A DNA stretch of 15,072 bases from Pseudomonadota bacterium (GCA_023433835.1 JAEYTW010000193.1:1-15072); one strand, 5' to 3'; shown: positions 6,861-14,655, counted from the stretch's first letter. Program-made: numbers and translations. Notes: generated by a model not told the origin, from the sequence alone.

Positions 6861-8438
6861 ATGGCCTCCATCACCCTGTCCGGCCTCGGTTGGGCGACGC
6901 CGAACGGCCGCGGCATTCTTTCCGGTCTCGACCTTGCCTTCGGGCGCGAAAGGGCAGGGCTGGTCGGGCGCAACGGCACCGGCAAGACCACGCTGCTGAA
7001 GCTGATTGAGGGGCGGTTGCAACCCGCTGCCGGCAGCATCTCAGTTTCCGGCACGCTGGGCGTGCTGCGGCAAACGGTGCAGGTCTGGCCCCATGAGACC
7101 GTCGCGGATCTGTTCGGCGCGGGCGGCGCGCTGGAAACCCTGCGCCGGGCCGAGGCCGGCCTGGCCGACGCCTGCGAACTGGCCGAGGCCGACTGGACGA
7201 TCGAGGAACGCATCGCCACGGCCCTGGGGCGCGTCGGCCTCGATGCGCCGACCGGGACACGCCTTGCAGCCCTTTCAGGCGGCCAGCGCACGCGGCCCAG
7301 CCTGGCCGCCGTGATCTTTGCCGAACCCGATTTCCTGCTGCTGGACGAGCCGACCAACAATCTCGACCGGGCGGGGCGGCAGGCCGTCATCGACTTGCTG
7401 GCCGGCTGGCGCGCCGGGGCGGTGGTGGTCAGCCACGACCGCGAACTGCTCGACCACATGGATACGATCGTCGAGCTGACCACGCTGGGCGCCGCACGCT
7501 ATGGCGGCAATTGGAGCCGATATCGCGAACGCAAGGCAATCGAGCTGGAGGCGGCCCGGCACGATCTCGATCATGCCGAGAAGATGGTCGCCGACGTCAA
7601 GCGCAAGGCCCAGGCGGCGACCGAGCGGCAGGACCACCGTGATGCCGCCGGCGCCCGGAAGGGGGCGAAGGGCGATATGCCGCGCATCCTGCTGGGCGGC
7701 CGCAAGAGCAACGCGGAAGCCAGCCGCGGCGACGGCGTGCGGCTGGCCGAGCGGCGGCAGGCCCAGGCGCAATCAAGCATGGCCGAGGCGCGCGCCCGCG
7801 TCGAAATCCTGCAGACGCTGTCGGTCGTGCTGCCCTCGACCGGTCTCGGTGCCGGGCGGCAGGTACTGCGGCTCGAGCGTGTGACCGCAGGCTATGGCCG
7901 CCCGCTCATCCGCGATCTGTCATTCGCGATGACCGGGCCGGAGCATGTCGCCATCGTCGGCCCGAACGGCGCGGGCAAGACGACGCTGCTGAAACTGATC
8001 ACCGGGCAGATGCAGCCGTCGGCCGGCACGGTCGCGGTGATGGTCGAGGCCGCCCTGCTCGATCAGCGGGTCGGGCTGCTCGACCCTGCGCGGTCGATCC
8101 TGGAGAATTTCGCGCGGCTCAATCCCGACGCCAACGACAATGCCTGCCGGGCCGCGCTGGCCGGCTTCCTGTTTCGCGCCGATGCGGCATTGCAACCCGT
8201 CGGCAGCCTGAGCGGCGGGCAGATGCTGCGCGCCGGCCTCGCTTGCGTGCTGGGCGGAACCCGCCCGCCATCCCTGCTGATCCTCGACGAGCCGACCAAT
8301 CATCTCGATGTCGAGGCGACCGAAGCGATCGAAAGCGGCCTTGCCGCCTATGACGGCGCGTTGCTCGTGGTCAGCCACGACGAGACGTTCCTGGCCAATA
8401 TCGGCATTGTCAGAAGGCTCGATCTTTCCCGCGAATGA
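6861..8438 (+). CDS. ABC-F family ATPase (ribosome-associated type)
   Basis: The 525-residue soluble protein holds two ABC ATPase domains and no membrane segment, which defines ABC-F or another non-transport ABC class. Domain 1 has GRNGTGKTT (36-44), LSGGQ (138-142), LLLDEPTNNLD (159-169) and VVSHD. Domain 2 has GPNGAGKTT (367-375), LSGGQ (450-454), LILDEPTNHLD and VVSHD. Between them lies a charged linker (about 215-325) with MPRILLGGRKSNAEA. ABC-F proteins bind the ribosomal E site and either relieve stalling or protect against antibiotics; which applies here is not readable. Walker A to signature spacing in domain 1 is only about 20 residues longer than in domain 2, so any arm insertion is short. 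It is the third gene of the two-component operon, and its last 29 bp overlap the convergent LysR gene. Confidence 0.9.
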   Translation: MASITLSGLGWATPNGRGILSGLDLAFGRERAGLVGRNGTGKTTLLKLIEGRLQPAAGSISVSGTLGVLRQTVQVWPHETVADLFGAGGALETLRRAEAGLADACELAEADWTIEERIATALGRVGLDAPTGTRLAALSGGQRTRPSLAAVIFAEPDFLLLDEPTNNLDRAGRQAVIDLLAGWRAGAVVVSHDRELLDHMDTIVELTTLGAARYGGNWSRYRERKAIELEAARHDLDHAEKMVADVKRKAQAATERQDHRDAAGARKGAKGDMPRILLGGRKSNAEASRGDGVRLAERRQAQAQSSMAEARARVEILQTLSVVLPSTGLGAGRQVLRLERVTAGYGRPLIRDLSFAMTGPEHVAIVGPNGAGKTTLLKLITGQMQPSAGTVAVMVEAALLDQRVGLLDPARSILENFARLNPDANDNACRAALAGFLFRADAALQPVGSLSGGQMLRAGLACVLGGTRPPSLLILDEPTNHLDVEATEAIESGLAAYDGALLVVSHDETFLANIGIVRRLDLSRE

Positions 8439-9309
8439 GCTCGATGAAGGCACGCAGTTTGGCCGGCACGTGCCGGCGGCCGGAATAATAGAGGCTGAGG
8501 CCGTCGTAGGGCGGCGTCCACTCGCCCAGTACCTGGACAAGGCGCCCGGCCGCAAGCTCGGCCGCCACCTGCCGTTCATGCAGATAGGCCAGGCCGACGC
8601 CGGCCAGCGCGGCCTTCAGCATCAGGTCGCTGTCGTCGAGGGTCAGCGCGCCCGGTACGTCGATGGCGAAGGCTTCGCCGTGCCGCTCGAATTCCCAGTG
8701 ATAGATCCGGCCCGATGCCATGCGGGCACGGATGCAGCGGTGCGCCTTCAGGTCATGCGGCGTCTGCGGCGCGCCATGGGCGGCGACATAGGCCGGCGTG
8801 CCGACCACCAGCGAGCGGATCGTCGGGATGATCGGCACGGCGATCATGTCCGGCGGCACCACCTCCGCCAGGCGGATGCCGGCATCGAAACCCTGGCCGA
8901 TGACGTCGACCAGGGCGCCTTCGGTGACGATCTCGACCTGCATCAGCGGGTAGCGGCGCAAATATTCCAGGACCAGCGGTTCGAGCAGTATCCGGGCCGC
9001 ACCCAGCGCCATGTTGAGGCGCAGGGTGCCGGTCGGCGCGGCCTGGTGTTCGCCGACCCCGGCGATCGCGCGGTCGATGGCCGACAGGGCGGGGGCGACC
9101 TCGGCCAGGAACTGCTCGCCGGCCGCGGTCAGGGCGACGCTGCGGGTGGTGCGGTTGAACAGCCGCACGCCGATCCGTTCCTCCAGCCCGGCGACCGCAT
9201 GGCTCAACGCCGAGGATGAAATGTTCAACTCGCGCGCCGCCGCGCGAAAGCCGCCGCGGCGCGCGACCGCCACCACTGCTTCCAGCTCGACCGTGCTCCA
9301 TCGCGACAT
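8410..9309 (-). CDS. LysR-family transcriptional regulator
   Basis: The 299-residue protein begins with the LysR winged helix-turn-helix (residues 4-62: VELEAVVAVARRGGFRAAA, then SSSALSHAVAGLEERIGVRLFNRTTRSVALTAAG). A periplasmic-binding-protein-like effector domain follows from about residue 90. LysR proteins are usually tetramers that bind an intergenic site and activate the divergent gene in response to a small metabolite. The ATG at 9307-9309 is 98 bp from the divergent aldehyde dehydrogenase, the classic arrangement, so that gene is its most likely target, with autoregulation. The inducer is unknown; an aldehyde or its precursor is a reasonable guess only. The 3' end overlaps the ABC-F gene by 29 bp on the opposite strand. 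Confidence 0.95.
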   Translation of the reverse strand: MSRWSTVELEAVVAVARRGGFRAAARELNISSSALSHAVAGLEERIGVRLFNRTTRSVALTAAGEQFLAEVAPALSAIDRAIAGVGEHQAAPTGTLRLNMALGAARILLEPLVLEYLRRYPLMQVEIVTEGALVDVIGQGFDAGIRLAEVVPPDMIAVPIIPTIRSLVVGTPAYVAAHGAPQTPHDLKAHRCIRARMASGRIYHWEFERHGEAFAIDVPGALTLDDSDLMLKAALAGVGLAYLHERQVAAELAAGRLVQVLGEWTPPYDGLSLYYSGRRHVPAKLRAFIELIRGKDRAF

Positions 9310-9341
9310 TGCGCTGGTTTCCTCATCACCCTGTCATGCAT

Positions 9342-9378
9342 TGATATGCTTATCAGATCAGTGGTGCGAGCGCATATC
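9342..9378. promoter_or_regulatory. candidate LysR operator in the divergent promoter
   Basis: TGATA-TGCT-TATCA (9342-9355) is a perfect 5-bp inverted repeat with a 4-bp spacer. GATATGC (9343-9349) also pairs with an inverted copy, GCATATC, at 9372-9378. The sequence lies in the AT-richer part of the 98-bp gap between the LysR and dehydrogenase starts. LysR regulators typically recognise T-N11-A-like dyads here. The spacing is one base longer than the textbook form, so the assignment is tentative. Confidence 0.5.
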
Positions 9379-9407
9379 GGCGTCAAGACGCAAACGAGGA
9401 GCACGCC

Positions 9408-10823
9408 ATGCGCATCATCGATCGTATCTATGTCGACGGCCGGTTCGTCACCCCGAACGGCCAAGACCGGGCCGACCTGTTCAACCCCTCGACCGAGGAG
9501 AAGATCGGCGAGGTGCGGCTGGGCGACGCCACCGATATCCGTGCCGCCATCACGGCCGCCAGGCGCGCCCTCCCGGCGATGGCGCGCACCACCCCGGCCG
9601 AGCGCATCGCCCTGCTGCGCCGCCTGCGCGACGCGGTCGCCGCTCGGGCCGGGGCGATGGCCGCGGCCATGCGCGAGGAATACGGGGCGCCGCGCTATTT
9701 CGAAGCCTTTGCCGTGCCCTACGCCGCCGACGTGTTCGAGCACATGGCCCGCACGGTCGAGACCTACCCGTTCCACCGCACGATCGGCCGGGCCGAGGTC
9801 AGCATGGTCCCGATCGGCGTGGTCGCCGCGATCACGCCGTGGAACTCCAATGCGGGTTTCATCTGCGCCAAGCTCGCCGCCGCCATCGCCGCCGGGGCGA
9901 CGATCGTGATCAAGCCGTCCGAGATGAGCGCGATCCAGACGCAGGCGGTGGCCGAGGCACTGCATGACGCCGGGTTGCCGCCGGGCGTCTTCAACATCGT
10001 CAACGGCCATGGCCATGTCGCCGGTGCAGAATTGAGCCGCCACCCGGACATCGCCAAGATCACCTTCACCGGGTCGACCGCGACGGGCCGCGCCATTCTC
10101 GGTGCCGCGGCCGACACCTTCAAGCGCGTGACGCTGGAACTGGGCGGCAAGGGCCCGCAGATCCTGCTCGACGATGCCGATCTCGACCGCGCCGTCCCGA
10201 CGATGCTGATGTCGGGTGTCGCCAATTCCGGCCAGGCCTGCATCGCCGGCACACGGATCCTGGTGCCGGAGAAGCTGATGGCCGAGGTGGCCGCACGGCT
10301 CAAGGCGGCCGCCGAAGCGCTCAAGGTCGGCAATCCGGCCGAGGGCGAGGTGATGGTCGGGCCGATGGTCAGCGCCAGGCAGTGGCAGCGGGTGCAGTCC
10401 TATATCCGGCTGGGACAGGAAGAAGGCGCGACCTTGCTGACCGGCGGCGAGGGGCGCCCTCACGGGCTCGATCGCGGCTGGTTCGTGCGGCCGACGATCT
10501 TCACCGACGTGACGAACACGATGCGCGTCGCGCGGGAGGAAATCTTCGGGCCAGTGCTGTGCCTGATTGCATATCGCGACGAGGCCGAGGCGATCGCCAT
10601 CGCCAACGACACCGATTACGGCCTGCAATCCTACGTGCTGTCGGCCAACGTCGAACGGGCGCGGGGCGTGGCGGGCCAGTTGCAGGCGGGCAGGGTAGTG
10701 ATCAACGGCGCAGCCCACGAACCGCTGGCGCCGTTCGGCGGTGTCAAGCACTCGGGCATCGGCCGCGAGTTCGGCGCCTTCGGCCTCGATGCCTTCCTGG
10801 AGCCGCGTGCCGTGCTGGCGTGA
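9408..10823 (+). CDS. NAD(P)-dependent aldehyde dehydrogenase
   Basis: The 471-residue protein is a full-length member of the aldehyde dehydrogenase superfamily. Catalytic residues are visible: Cys278 in NSGQACIAGTR, the general base Glu244 in LELGGKGP, Asn146 in TPWNSN and Lys169 in IKPSE. The FTGST glycine motif (220-224) belongs to the cofactor fold, and EEIFGPVL and FGGVKHSGIGREFG lie near the C terminus. Glu172 after Lys169 fits an NAD+ preference, though this rule is not absolute. It oxidises an aldehyde to a carboxylic acid in the cytoplasm; the aldehyde cannot be deduced. GAGGAG about 7 nt before the ATG is a strong ribosome-binding site. The divergent LysR gene is the likely regulator, and a hairpin follows the stop. 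Confidence 0.95.
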   Translation: MRIIDRIYVDGRFVTPNGQDRADLFNPSTEEKIGEVRLGDATDIRAAITAARRALPAMARTTPAERIALLRRLRDAVAARAGAMAAAMREEYGAPRYFEAFAVPYAADVFEHMARTVETYPFHRTIGRAEVSMVPIGVVAAITPWNSNAGFICAKLAAAIAAGATIVIKPSEMSAIQTQAVAEALHDAGLPPGVFNIVNGHGHVAGAELSRHPDIAKITFTGSTATGRAILGAAADTFKRVTLELGGKGPQILLDDADLDRAVPTMLMSGVANSGQACIAGTRILVPEKLMAEVAARLKAAAEALKVGNPAEGEVMVGPMVSARQWQRVQSYIRLGQEEGATLLTGGEGRPHGLDRGWFVRPTIFTDVTNTMRVAREEIFGPVLCLIAYRDEAEAIAIANDTDYGLQSYVLSANVERARGVAGQLQAGRVVINGAAHEPLAPFGGVKHSGIGREFGAFGLDAFLEPRAVLA

Positions 10824-10833
10824 GAGGGAGGAA

Positions 10834-10860
10834 CGGGCGGCCTGATTGCCAAGCCGCCCG
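10834..10860. terminator. hairpin between convergent genes, probable bidirectional terminator
   Basis: CGGGCGGC (10834-10841) and GCCGCCCG (10853-10860) form an 8-bp perfect GC stem with an 11-nt loop. It fills most of the 43-bp gap between the convergent dehydrogenase and cysteine-rich protein genes. No T tract follows on either strand, so it is not a classical intrinsic terminator. Position and stem strength still favour a role in 3' end formation for both genes. Confidence 0.6.
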
Positions 10861-10866
10861 ACCCGA

Positions 10867-11256
10867 TCAGGACTTCGGTGCGATCCAGGTCCCCGGCATC
10901 ACCGGGTTCTTGTCGTTGCAGCTCTGCTTGGCCATGTTGGCGGCCATCTCGTCGTAATAGTAGACGGTCGCCGGCCCCCGGCTCGGCTTGCAGCCGCCCT
11001 TGTGATTGGCCGGGCAGGAAGCCATTTCCTTGTATTCGACCTTGGCGCCGGGAATGGCCGCGGCGCTCTGGCCGGCCTTGGCCATGTCGCAGCCGCCGCC
11101 CGAAGCGGGCATGTTGCCGCTCATCTCGATGCAGGTCACCGATTTCTGACCGGACATCTCGGCATCGATATAGCAGGCGGAGGCCTGGGCCGGGGCGACC
11201 TGGCTGCCCAGCAGCAGCAGGCCGAAGGACACGGCAGCAAGCTTCACAGAACGCAT
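10867..11256 (-). CDS. small secreted six-cysteine protein, function unknown
   Basis: The 129-residue protein has a clear signal peptide (KLAAVSFGLLLLG, then APAQASA, cleavage near residue 26). The mature part contains exactly six cysteines (28, 42, 56, 81, 89, 113), suggesting three disulfides in the periplasm or outside the cell. The C-terminal half contains CPANHKGGCK, then TVYYYDE, and ends with a Cys followed by PGTW. This layout resembles small exported bacterial proteins with a C-x(n)-YYY-x(n)-C-x(n)-GTW ending, but I know no function for them. The start is ATG at 11254-11256 with GGGAG upstream. It stands alone: convergent to the dehydrogenase and 127 bp beyond the end of purC. Disulfide pairing is inferred from the even cysteine count. 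Confidence 0.75.
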   Translation of the reverse strand: MRSVKLAAVSFGLLLLGSQVAPAQASACYIDAEMSGQKSVTCIEMSGNMPASGGGCDMAKAGQSAAAIPGAKVEYKEMASCPANHKGGCKPSRGPATVYYYDEMAANMAKQSCNDKNPVMPGTWIAPKS

Positions 11257-11333
11257 TGATGCACTCCCATCACGGTTTCGGGAGGCAGACGCTAGCGCAA
11301 ACTTACTTCATTTGAAAGGTTGATTCTGGCATC

Positions 11334-11348
11334 AAAATCCTGGATTTT
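11334..11348. promoter_or_regulatory. 15-bp inverted repeat upstream of the cysteine-rich protein gene
   Basis: AAAATCC, one T, then GGATTTT form two exact 7-bp arms in the AT-rich gap 11257-11383 between purC and the secreted-protein gene. On the minus strand a TTGATG box follows, and 17 bp later AATGAA, a weak promoter-like pair. The repeat could be an operator for the secreted protein. As an RNA hairpin it would have almost no loop, so I do not call it a terminator. Confidence 0.35.
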
Positions 11349-11383
11349 CGTTCTATTTCAATGAATTGGACGGCGATCTTGTG

Positions 11384-12361
11384 TCAGCCGAACAGGGGCT
11401 TGAGGTTGGCGCGGATACGCTCGATCGCGGGGGTGTTGGGGTCGGGCAGGTCGAATGGGCGGCCGGTAATGGTCTCGTAGACCTCGATATAGATCCGCGC
11501 GGCTTCCAGCACGATCTCGGCCGGAATCTCCGGGATCTCGTCCTTGTAGGGGTCGCAGCGCTTGACCACCCACGAGCGCACGAAATCCTTGTCGAAGCTT
11601 TGCGGCGGCTGGCCGGCCGCCAGGCGCTCGGCCAGGGTCGCGGCAAACCAGTAGCGGCTGGAATCGGGGGTGTGGATCTCGTCGGCCAGTACGATGCGGC
11701 CTTCGGCGTCGAAGCCGAACTCGTACTTGGTGTCGACCAGAACGAGGCCGCGCCCGGCCGCGATCTCGCGCCCGCGGGCGAACAGCGCCAGCGCCTTGGC
11801 CGACACCTCGTCCCATTGCGCCTGGGTCAGGAGGTTGCGGGCGACGATCTCGGCTGCGGTCAGTTCCTCGTCATGGCCGCCGTCGAAGGCCTTGGTGGTC
11901 GGGGTGATGATGGTCTGCGGCAGCTTCTGGTTCGGTGTCAGACCGTCGGGGAAGCGATGGCCGTACATCTCGCGCCGCCCGGCCTTGTACATCGACAGGA
12001 TCGAGGTCGACGTCGTGCCGGCGAGATAGTCGCGCACCACGATCTCGACCGGCATGATGTCGAGGCGGCGCGAGATCAGCACGTTCGGATCGGGATAGGC
12101 GACGACGTGGTTGGGGCAGAGATCGGCCGTCGCCTCGAACCAGTAGCGGGCCAGCTGCGTCAGCACCTGGCCTTTCAGCGGCACGGCGGTCAGGATACGA
12201 TCGAAGGCCGACAGCCGGTCCGTGGCGATGATGACGCGGCGCCCGTCGGCCAGGTCGTAATTGTCCCGCACCTTGCCGCGATAATGGGCAGGCAACTCGG
12301 CGATGGTGGCGTCGGCGAGGATATAGTCGCGATAAGCGGCGAGGGCGGCGGCGTCGGTCAC
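11384..12361 (-). CDS. purC: phosphoribosylaminoimidazole-succinocarboxamide synthase (SAICAR synthetase), long form
   Basis: The 325-residue enzyme joins aspartate to CAIR using ATP to give SAICAR in purine synthesis. Visible motifs are RGKVRDNYDL (28-37, nucleotide-binding region), DRLSAFD (48-54), VVRDYLAGTTSTS (108-120), LVDTKYEFG (208-216) and DEIHTPDSSRYW (227-238, substrate region). It is longer than the roughly 240-residue E. coli enzyme and closer to the about 300-residue yeast-type form. Alphaproteobacteria may carry a short purC in the main purine cluster as well, so this could be a second copy. The start is GTG at 12359-12361 with GGAG 9 nt upstream. It lies 71 bp after the DUF2845-type gene on the same strand and may share its transcript. 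No other purine gene is in the window. Confidence 0.95.
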   Translation of the reverse strand: MTDAAALAAYRDYILADATIAELPAHYRGKVRDNYDLADGRRVIIATDRLSAFDRILTAVPLKGQVLTQLARYWFEATADLCPNHVVAYPDPNVLISRRLDIMPVEIVVRDYLAGTTSTSILSMYKAGRREMYGHRFPDGLTPNQKLPQTIITPTTKAFDGGHDEELTAAEIVARNLLTQAQWDEVSAKALALFARGREIAAGRGLVLVDTKYEFGFDAEGRIVLADEIHTPDSSRYWFAATLAERLAAGQPPQSFDKDFVRSWVVKRCDPYKDEIPEIPAEIVLEAARIYIEVYETITGRPFDLPDPNTPAIERIRANLKPLFG

Positions 12362-12432
12362 GGCAAGGCGCTCCGGTCTTTCGGGGAAGGGCCAGACTTA
12401 CGACGCTATGCCCGGCGGATCAACCCGGGGTT

Positions 12433-12771
12433 TCAGTAACCGCCGCTGCGGATGTCGGTGACGCGGCCTTCCTCGACAGTCAGATAGCGGGCGAGGTTCG
12501 AGCTGGAGCCCGAATAGGTCCAGCGCTGGATCTCGATGATGACCTTTTCGCCGATCGACATGTTCGTGGTCAGTGGTGAGGTGCCGATACGCACCGAACG
12601 CTCGACGTACTGGCGGTCGATATAGGCAGGCTGGCCGCAATAGCGCAGGACTTCATCCACCCGGATGCCGACGTCGATGACCTTGCTCTGGCAATAGAAA
12701 CTCTGGGCCGCGGCCGGCTGGGCGATGGCCAGGACGGCCAGGGCGCCCAGCGCGGCGAAGGTGGTTTTCAT
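12433..12771 (-). CDS. DUF2845-type small exported protein
   Basis: From the ATG at 12769-12771 this is a 112-residue protein with a signal peptide (residues 1-22, ending PAAAQ) and two cysteines (27 and 45) that may form one disulfide. The pattern of an early Cys, VIDVGIRVDEVLRYCGQP, then IIEIQRWTYSG and a C-terminal LTVEEGRVTDIRSGGY matches the DUF2845 group of small periplasmic proteins, whose function is unknown. The frame stays open upstream to 12891, but that extension lies inside phaC and lacks a signal peptide at its end, so the inner start is preferred. Its ATG overlaps the phaC stop (ATGA), implying translational coupling to the PHA synthase, an odd partner for an exported protein. 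The stop is followed by 71 bp before purC. Confidence 0.8.
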   Translation of the reverse strand: MKTTFAALGALAVLAIAQPAAAQSFYCQSKVIDVGIRVDEVLRYCGQPAYIDRQYVERSVRIGTSPLTTNMSIGEKVIIEIQRWTYSGSSSNLARYLTVEEGRVTDIRSGGY

Positions 12772-14573
12772 TCGACAGCTCTTACCTTCACGTAGGAGCC
12801 CGGCGCATCCTCGATCGCTTTCAGCTTGCCCGCGCCGGGGATGCGGGCCTTGACCTTGGGCCCCGATTTCTTCGACAGCCACTTGTCCCAATCATGCCAC
12901 CATGATCCTGGATTTTCTGTGGCGCCCGTCATCCATTCGTCCAGCGTGGCGGGGTTGGCCTTGGTCTCGTTCAGCCAGTGCTGATACTTCTTGGCAACCG
13001 GCGCGTTGACCACGCCGGCGATATGGCCGGAGCCGGCGAGCATGAAGCGCACCGGGCCGGCGTAAAGCTGCGTCGCCTTGTAGACCGAGCGGGCCGGCGC
13101 GATGTGGTCCTCGCGGCCGGCCTGGATATAGATCGGGATATCGACCTTGGTCAGGTCGATCGGCACGCCGTTGAGCGTGAGGCCGCCGGGCTGCACCAGC
13201 AGGTTCTTCTGGTACATGTTGTGCAGGTAGTAGCTGTGCATCTTGGCCGGCATCCGGGTCGCGTCCGAATTCCAGTAGAGCAGGTCGAACGGGAACGGTT
13301 CCTTGCCGAGCAGGTAGTTGTTGACCACGAACGACCAGATCAGGTCGTTGGCGCGCAGCATGTTGAAGGTGTTGGCCATCTCGCCGCCGTCGAGATAGCC
13401 GCGCTTGGACATCAGGTCGTCCAGATAGGCCAGCTGTTCCTCGTCGACGAAGACGCTGAGCTCGCCGGCTTCCGAGAAATCGACCTGGGCGGTGAAGAAG
13501 GTGGTCGCCTTGATGCGGTCGTCGCCCTTCGCCTTGCAGTAGGCGAGGGCGGCCGCCATCAGCGTGCCGCCGAGGCAATAGCCGATCGTTGTGACCTCGC
13601 GTTCGCCGGTCGCCTGCTCGATGGCGTCGAGCGCGGCCAGGATGCCTTCGTTCAGATAGCTCTCGAACGTCTTGTCGGCGTGGCGCTCGTCGGGATTGAC
13701 CCACGAGATGACGAAGACGGTATAGCCGCGGTCGACCGTCCACTTGATCAGCGAATTATCCTGGCGCAGGTCGAGGATGTAGAACTTGTTGATCCAGGGC
13801 GGCGCGATCAGCAGCGGGCGCTTGTAGACCTGCTCGGTCGTCGGCGAATACTGGATCAGCTGGATCAGGTCATTCTGGTAGACGACCTTGCCCGGCGTGA
13901 TCGCGACGTTCTCGCCGACCTTGAACGCCTTCATGTCGGTCATGCGGATAGCAAGCTTGCCCTTGCCGCGGTCGAGGTCCTGCAGCATCGCGTCGAGGCC
14001 CTTGACCAGGTTCTCGCCGCTCGACTCGATCGTCGTGCGCAGCACTTCGGGGTTGGTCAGCACGAAATTCGACGGTGCCATCGCATCGACGAACTGGCGC
14101 GTGTAGAAATCGACCTTCTTGTGCGTCTTGGCGTCGAGCCCGTCGACCGCCTTCACCGTCGACTGCATCCAGCGGGCGGTCAGCAGGTAGGATTGCTTGA
14201 TGAAGTCGAAGACCTGGTTCTCGTCCCAGGCGGCGTCCTTGAAGCGGCGGTCGCCCTTGTCCGGCGTCGCGGCCGGCGCCACCTCCTGGCCCAGCAGGCG
14301 CTGCGTGGTGGTCGACCACAGCGACAGATATTTCTGCCAGAGGTCGAACTGGGCTTCGACCAGCAGGGTCGGGTTGGCCATCATCTTGGCGGTCATTTCG
14401 AGGAAGGCGCCGCCGATGTTCAGCGGGTCGACGGAACCAAGCTCGCCGTTACCTGCGTTCCTGGCCAGGAAATCGCTGACCAGTTGCTGACTCTGGGCTG
14501 CGATCCGCATCATGTTCTTGGATAGTTCCGCCGGATCGGGCAACTTGATATCGGTGCCGGGTTGATCGGCCAT
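12768..14573 (-). CDS. phaC: class I poly(3-hydroxyalkanoate) synthase
   Basis: The 601-residue protein polymerises short-chain (R)-3-hydroxyacyl-CoA into intracellular storage polyester on granules. The N-terminal domain (about 1-200) has the helical class I character. The alpha/beta hydrolase catalytic domain contains the lipase-like box GYCLGG with nucleophile Cys333, then Asp489 in GREDHIAP and His517 in GSGHIAG, giving the full Cys-Asp-His triad. PPWINKFYILDL (258-269) and NPGSWWHDW (554-562) are class I signatures. Length matches the roughly 590-residue Ralstonia enzyme, so it should work without PhaE or PhaR subunits. AGAGGAA precedes the ATG at 14571-14573. No phaA, phaB, phasin or depolymerase gene is nearby, so the monomer pathway lies elsewhere. 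The downstream DUF2845-type gene overlaps the stop. Confidence 0.97.
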   Translation of the reverse strand: MADQPGTDIKLPDPAELSKNMMRIAAQSQQLVSDFLARNAGNGELGSVDPLNIGGAFLEMTAKMMANPTLLVEAQFDLWQKYLSLWSTTTQRLLGQEVAPAATPDKGDRRFKDAAWDENQVFDFIKQSYLLTARWMQSTVKAVDGLDAKTHKKVDFYTRQFVDAMAPSNFVLTNPEVLRTTIESSGENLVKGLDAMLQDLDRGKGKLAIRMTDMKAFKVGENVAITPGKVVYQNDLIQLIQYSPTTEQVYKRPLLIAPPWINKFYILDLRQDNSLIKWTVDRGYTVFVISWVNPDERHADKTFESYLNEGILAALDAIEQATGEREVTTIGYCLGGTLMAAALAYCKAKGDDRIKATTFFTAQVDFSEAGELSVFVDEEQLAYLDDLMSKRGYLDGGEMANTFNMLRANDLIWSFVVNNYLLGKEPFPFDLLYWNSDATRMPAKMHSYYLHNMYQKNLLVQPGGLTLNGVPIDLTKVDIPIYIQAGREDHIAPARSVYKATQLYAGPVRFMLAGSGHIAGVVNAPVAKKYQHWLNETKANPATLDEWMTGATENPGSWWHDWDKWLSKKSGPKVKARIPGAGKLKAIEDAPGSYVKVRAVE

Positions 14574-14655
14574 GGCGTGTTCCTCTATACCTGCCGCAGT
14601 CTTCGTCGCTCAAGTCAGGCGGGTCGTCTAAGCTCCCTATCGTATTGATCGGTAG

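Noticed and set aside
6861..8438. ABC transporter reading of the double-ATPase gene
   Set aside because: There is no membrane domain in the protein or in a neighbouring gene, and the twin-cassette-with-linker layout is that of ABC-F.
9225..10751. Minus-strand open frame of 508 codons opposite the aldehyde dehydrogenase
   Set aside because: It is antisense to an enzyme with all family motifs and crosses the LysR start and the divergent promoter. Its composition is low-complexity Arg/Gly/Asp-rich, as expected of a shadow frame.
11334..11348. Inverted repeat as an intrinsic terminator of purC
   Set aside because: The arms are AT-rich with a one-base centre and no T tract follows on the minus strand. 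An operator is more plausible.
12422..12432. AACCC/GGGTT dyad after the DUF2845-type stop as a terminator
   Set aside because: A 5-bp stem with one central base cannot form a stable hairpin loop and no T tract follows.
12772..12891. Upstream extension of the DUF2845-type gene
   Set aside because: It overlaps the end of phaC and would bury the signal peptide in the interior of the protein.
12978..14525. Long plus-strand open frame of 515 codons opposite phaC
   Set aside because: It lies wholly antisense to a synthase with a complete catalytic triad. GC-rich codon bias leaves the opposite strand free of stops, and the translation has no recognisable domain.
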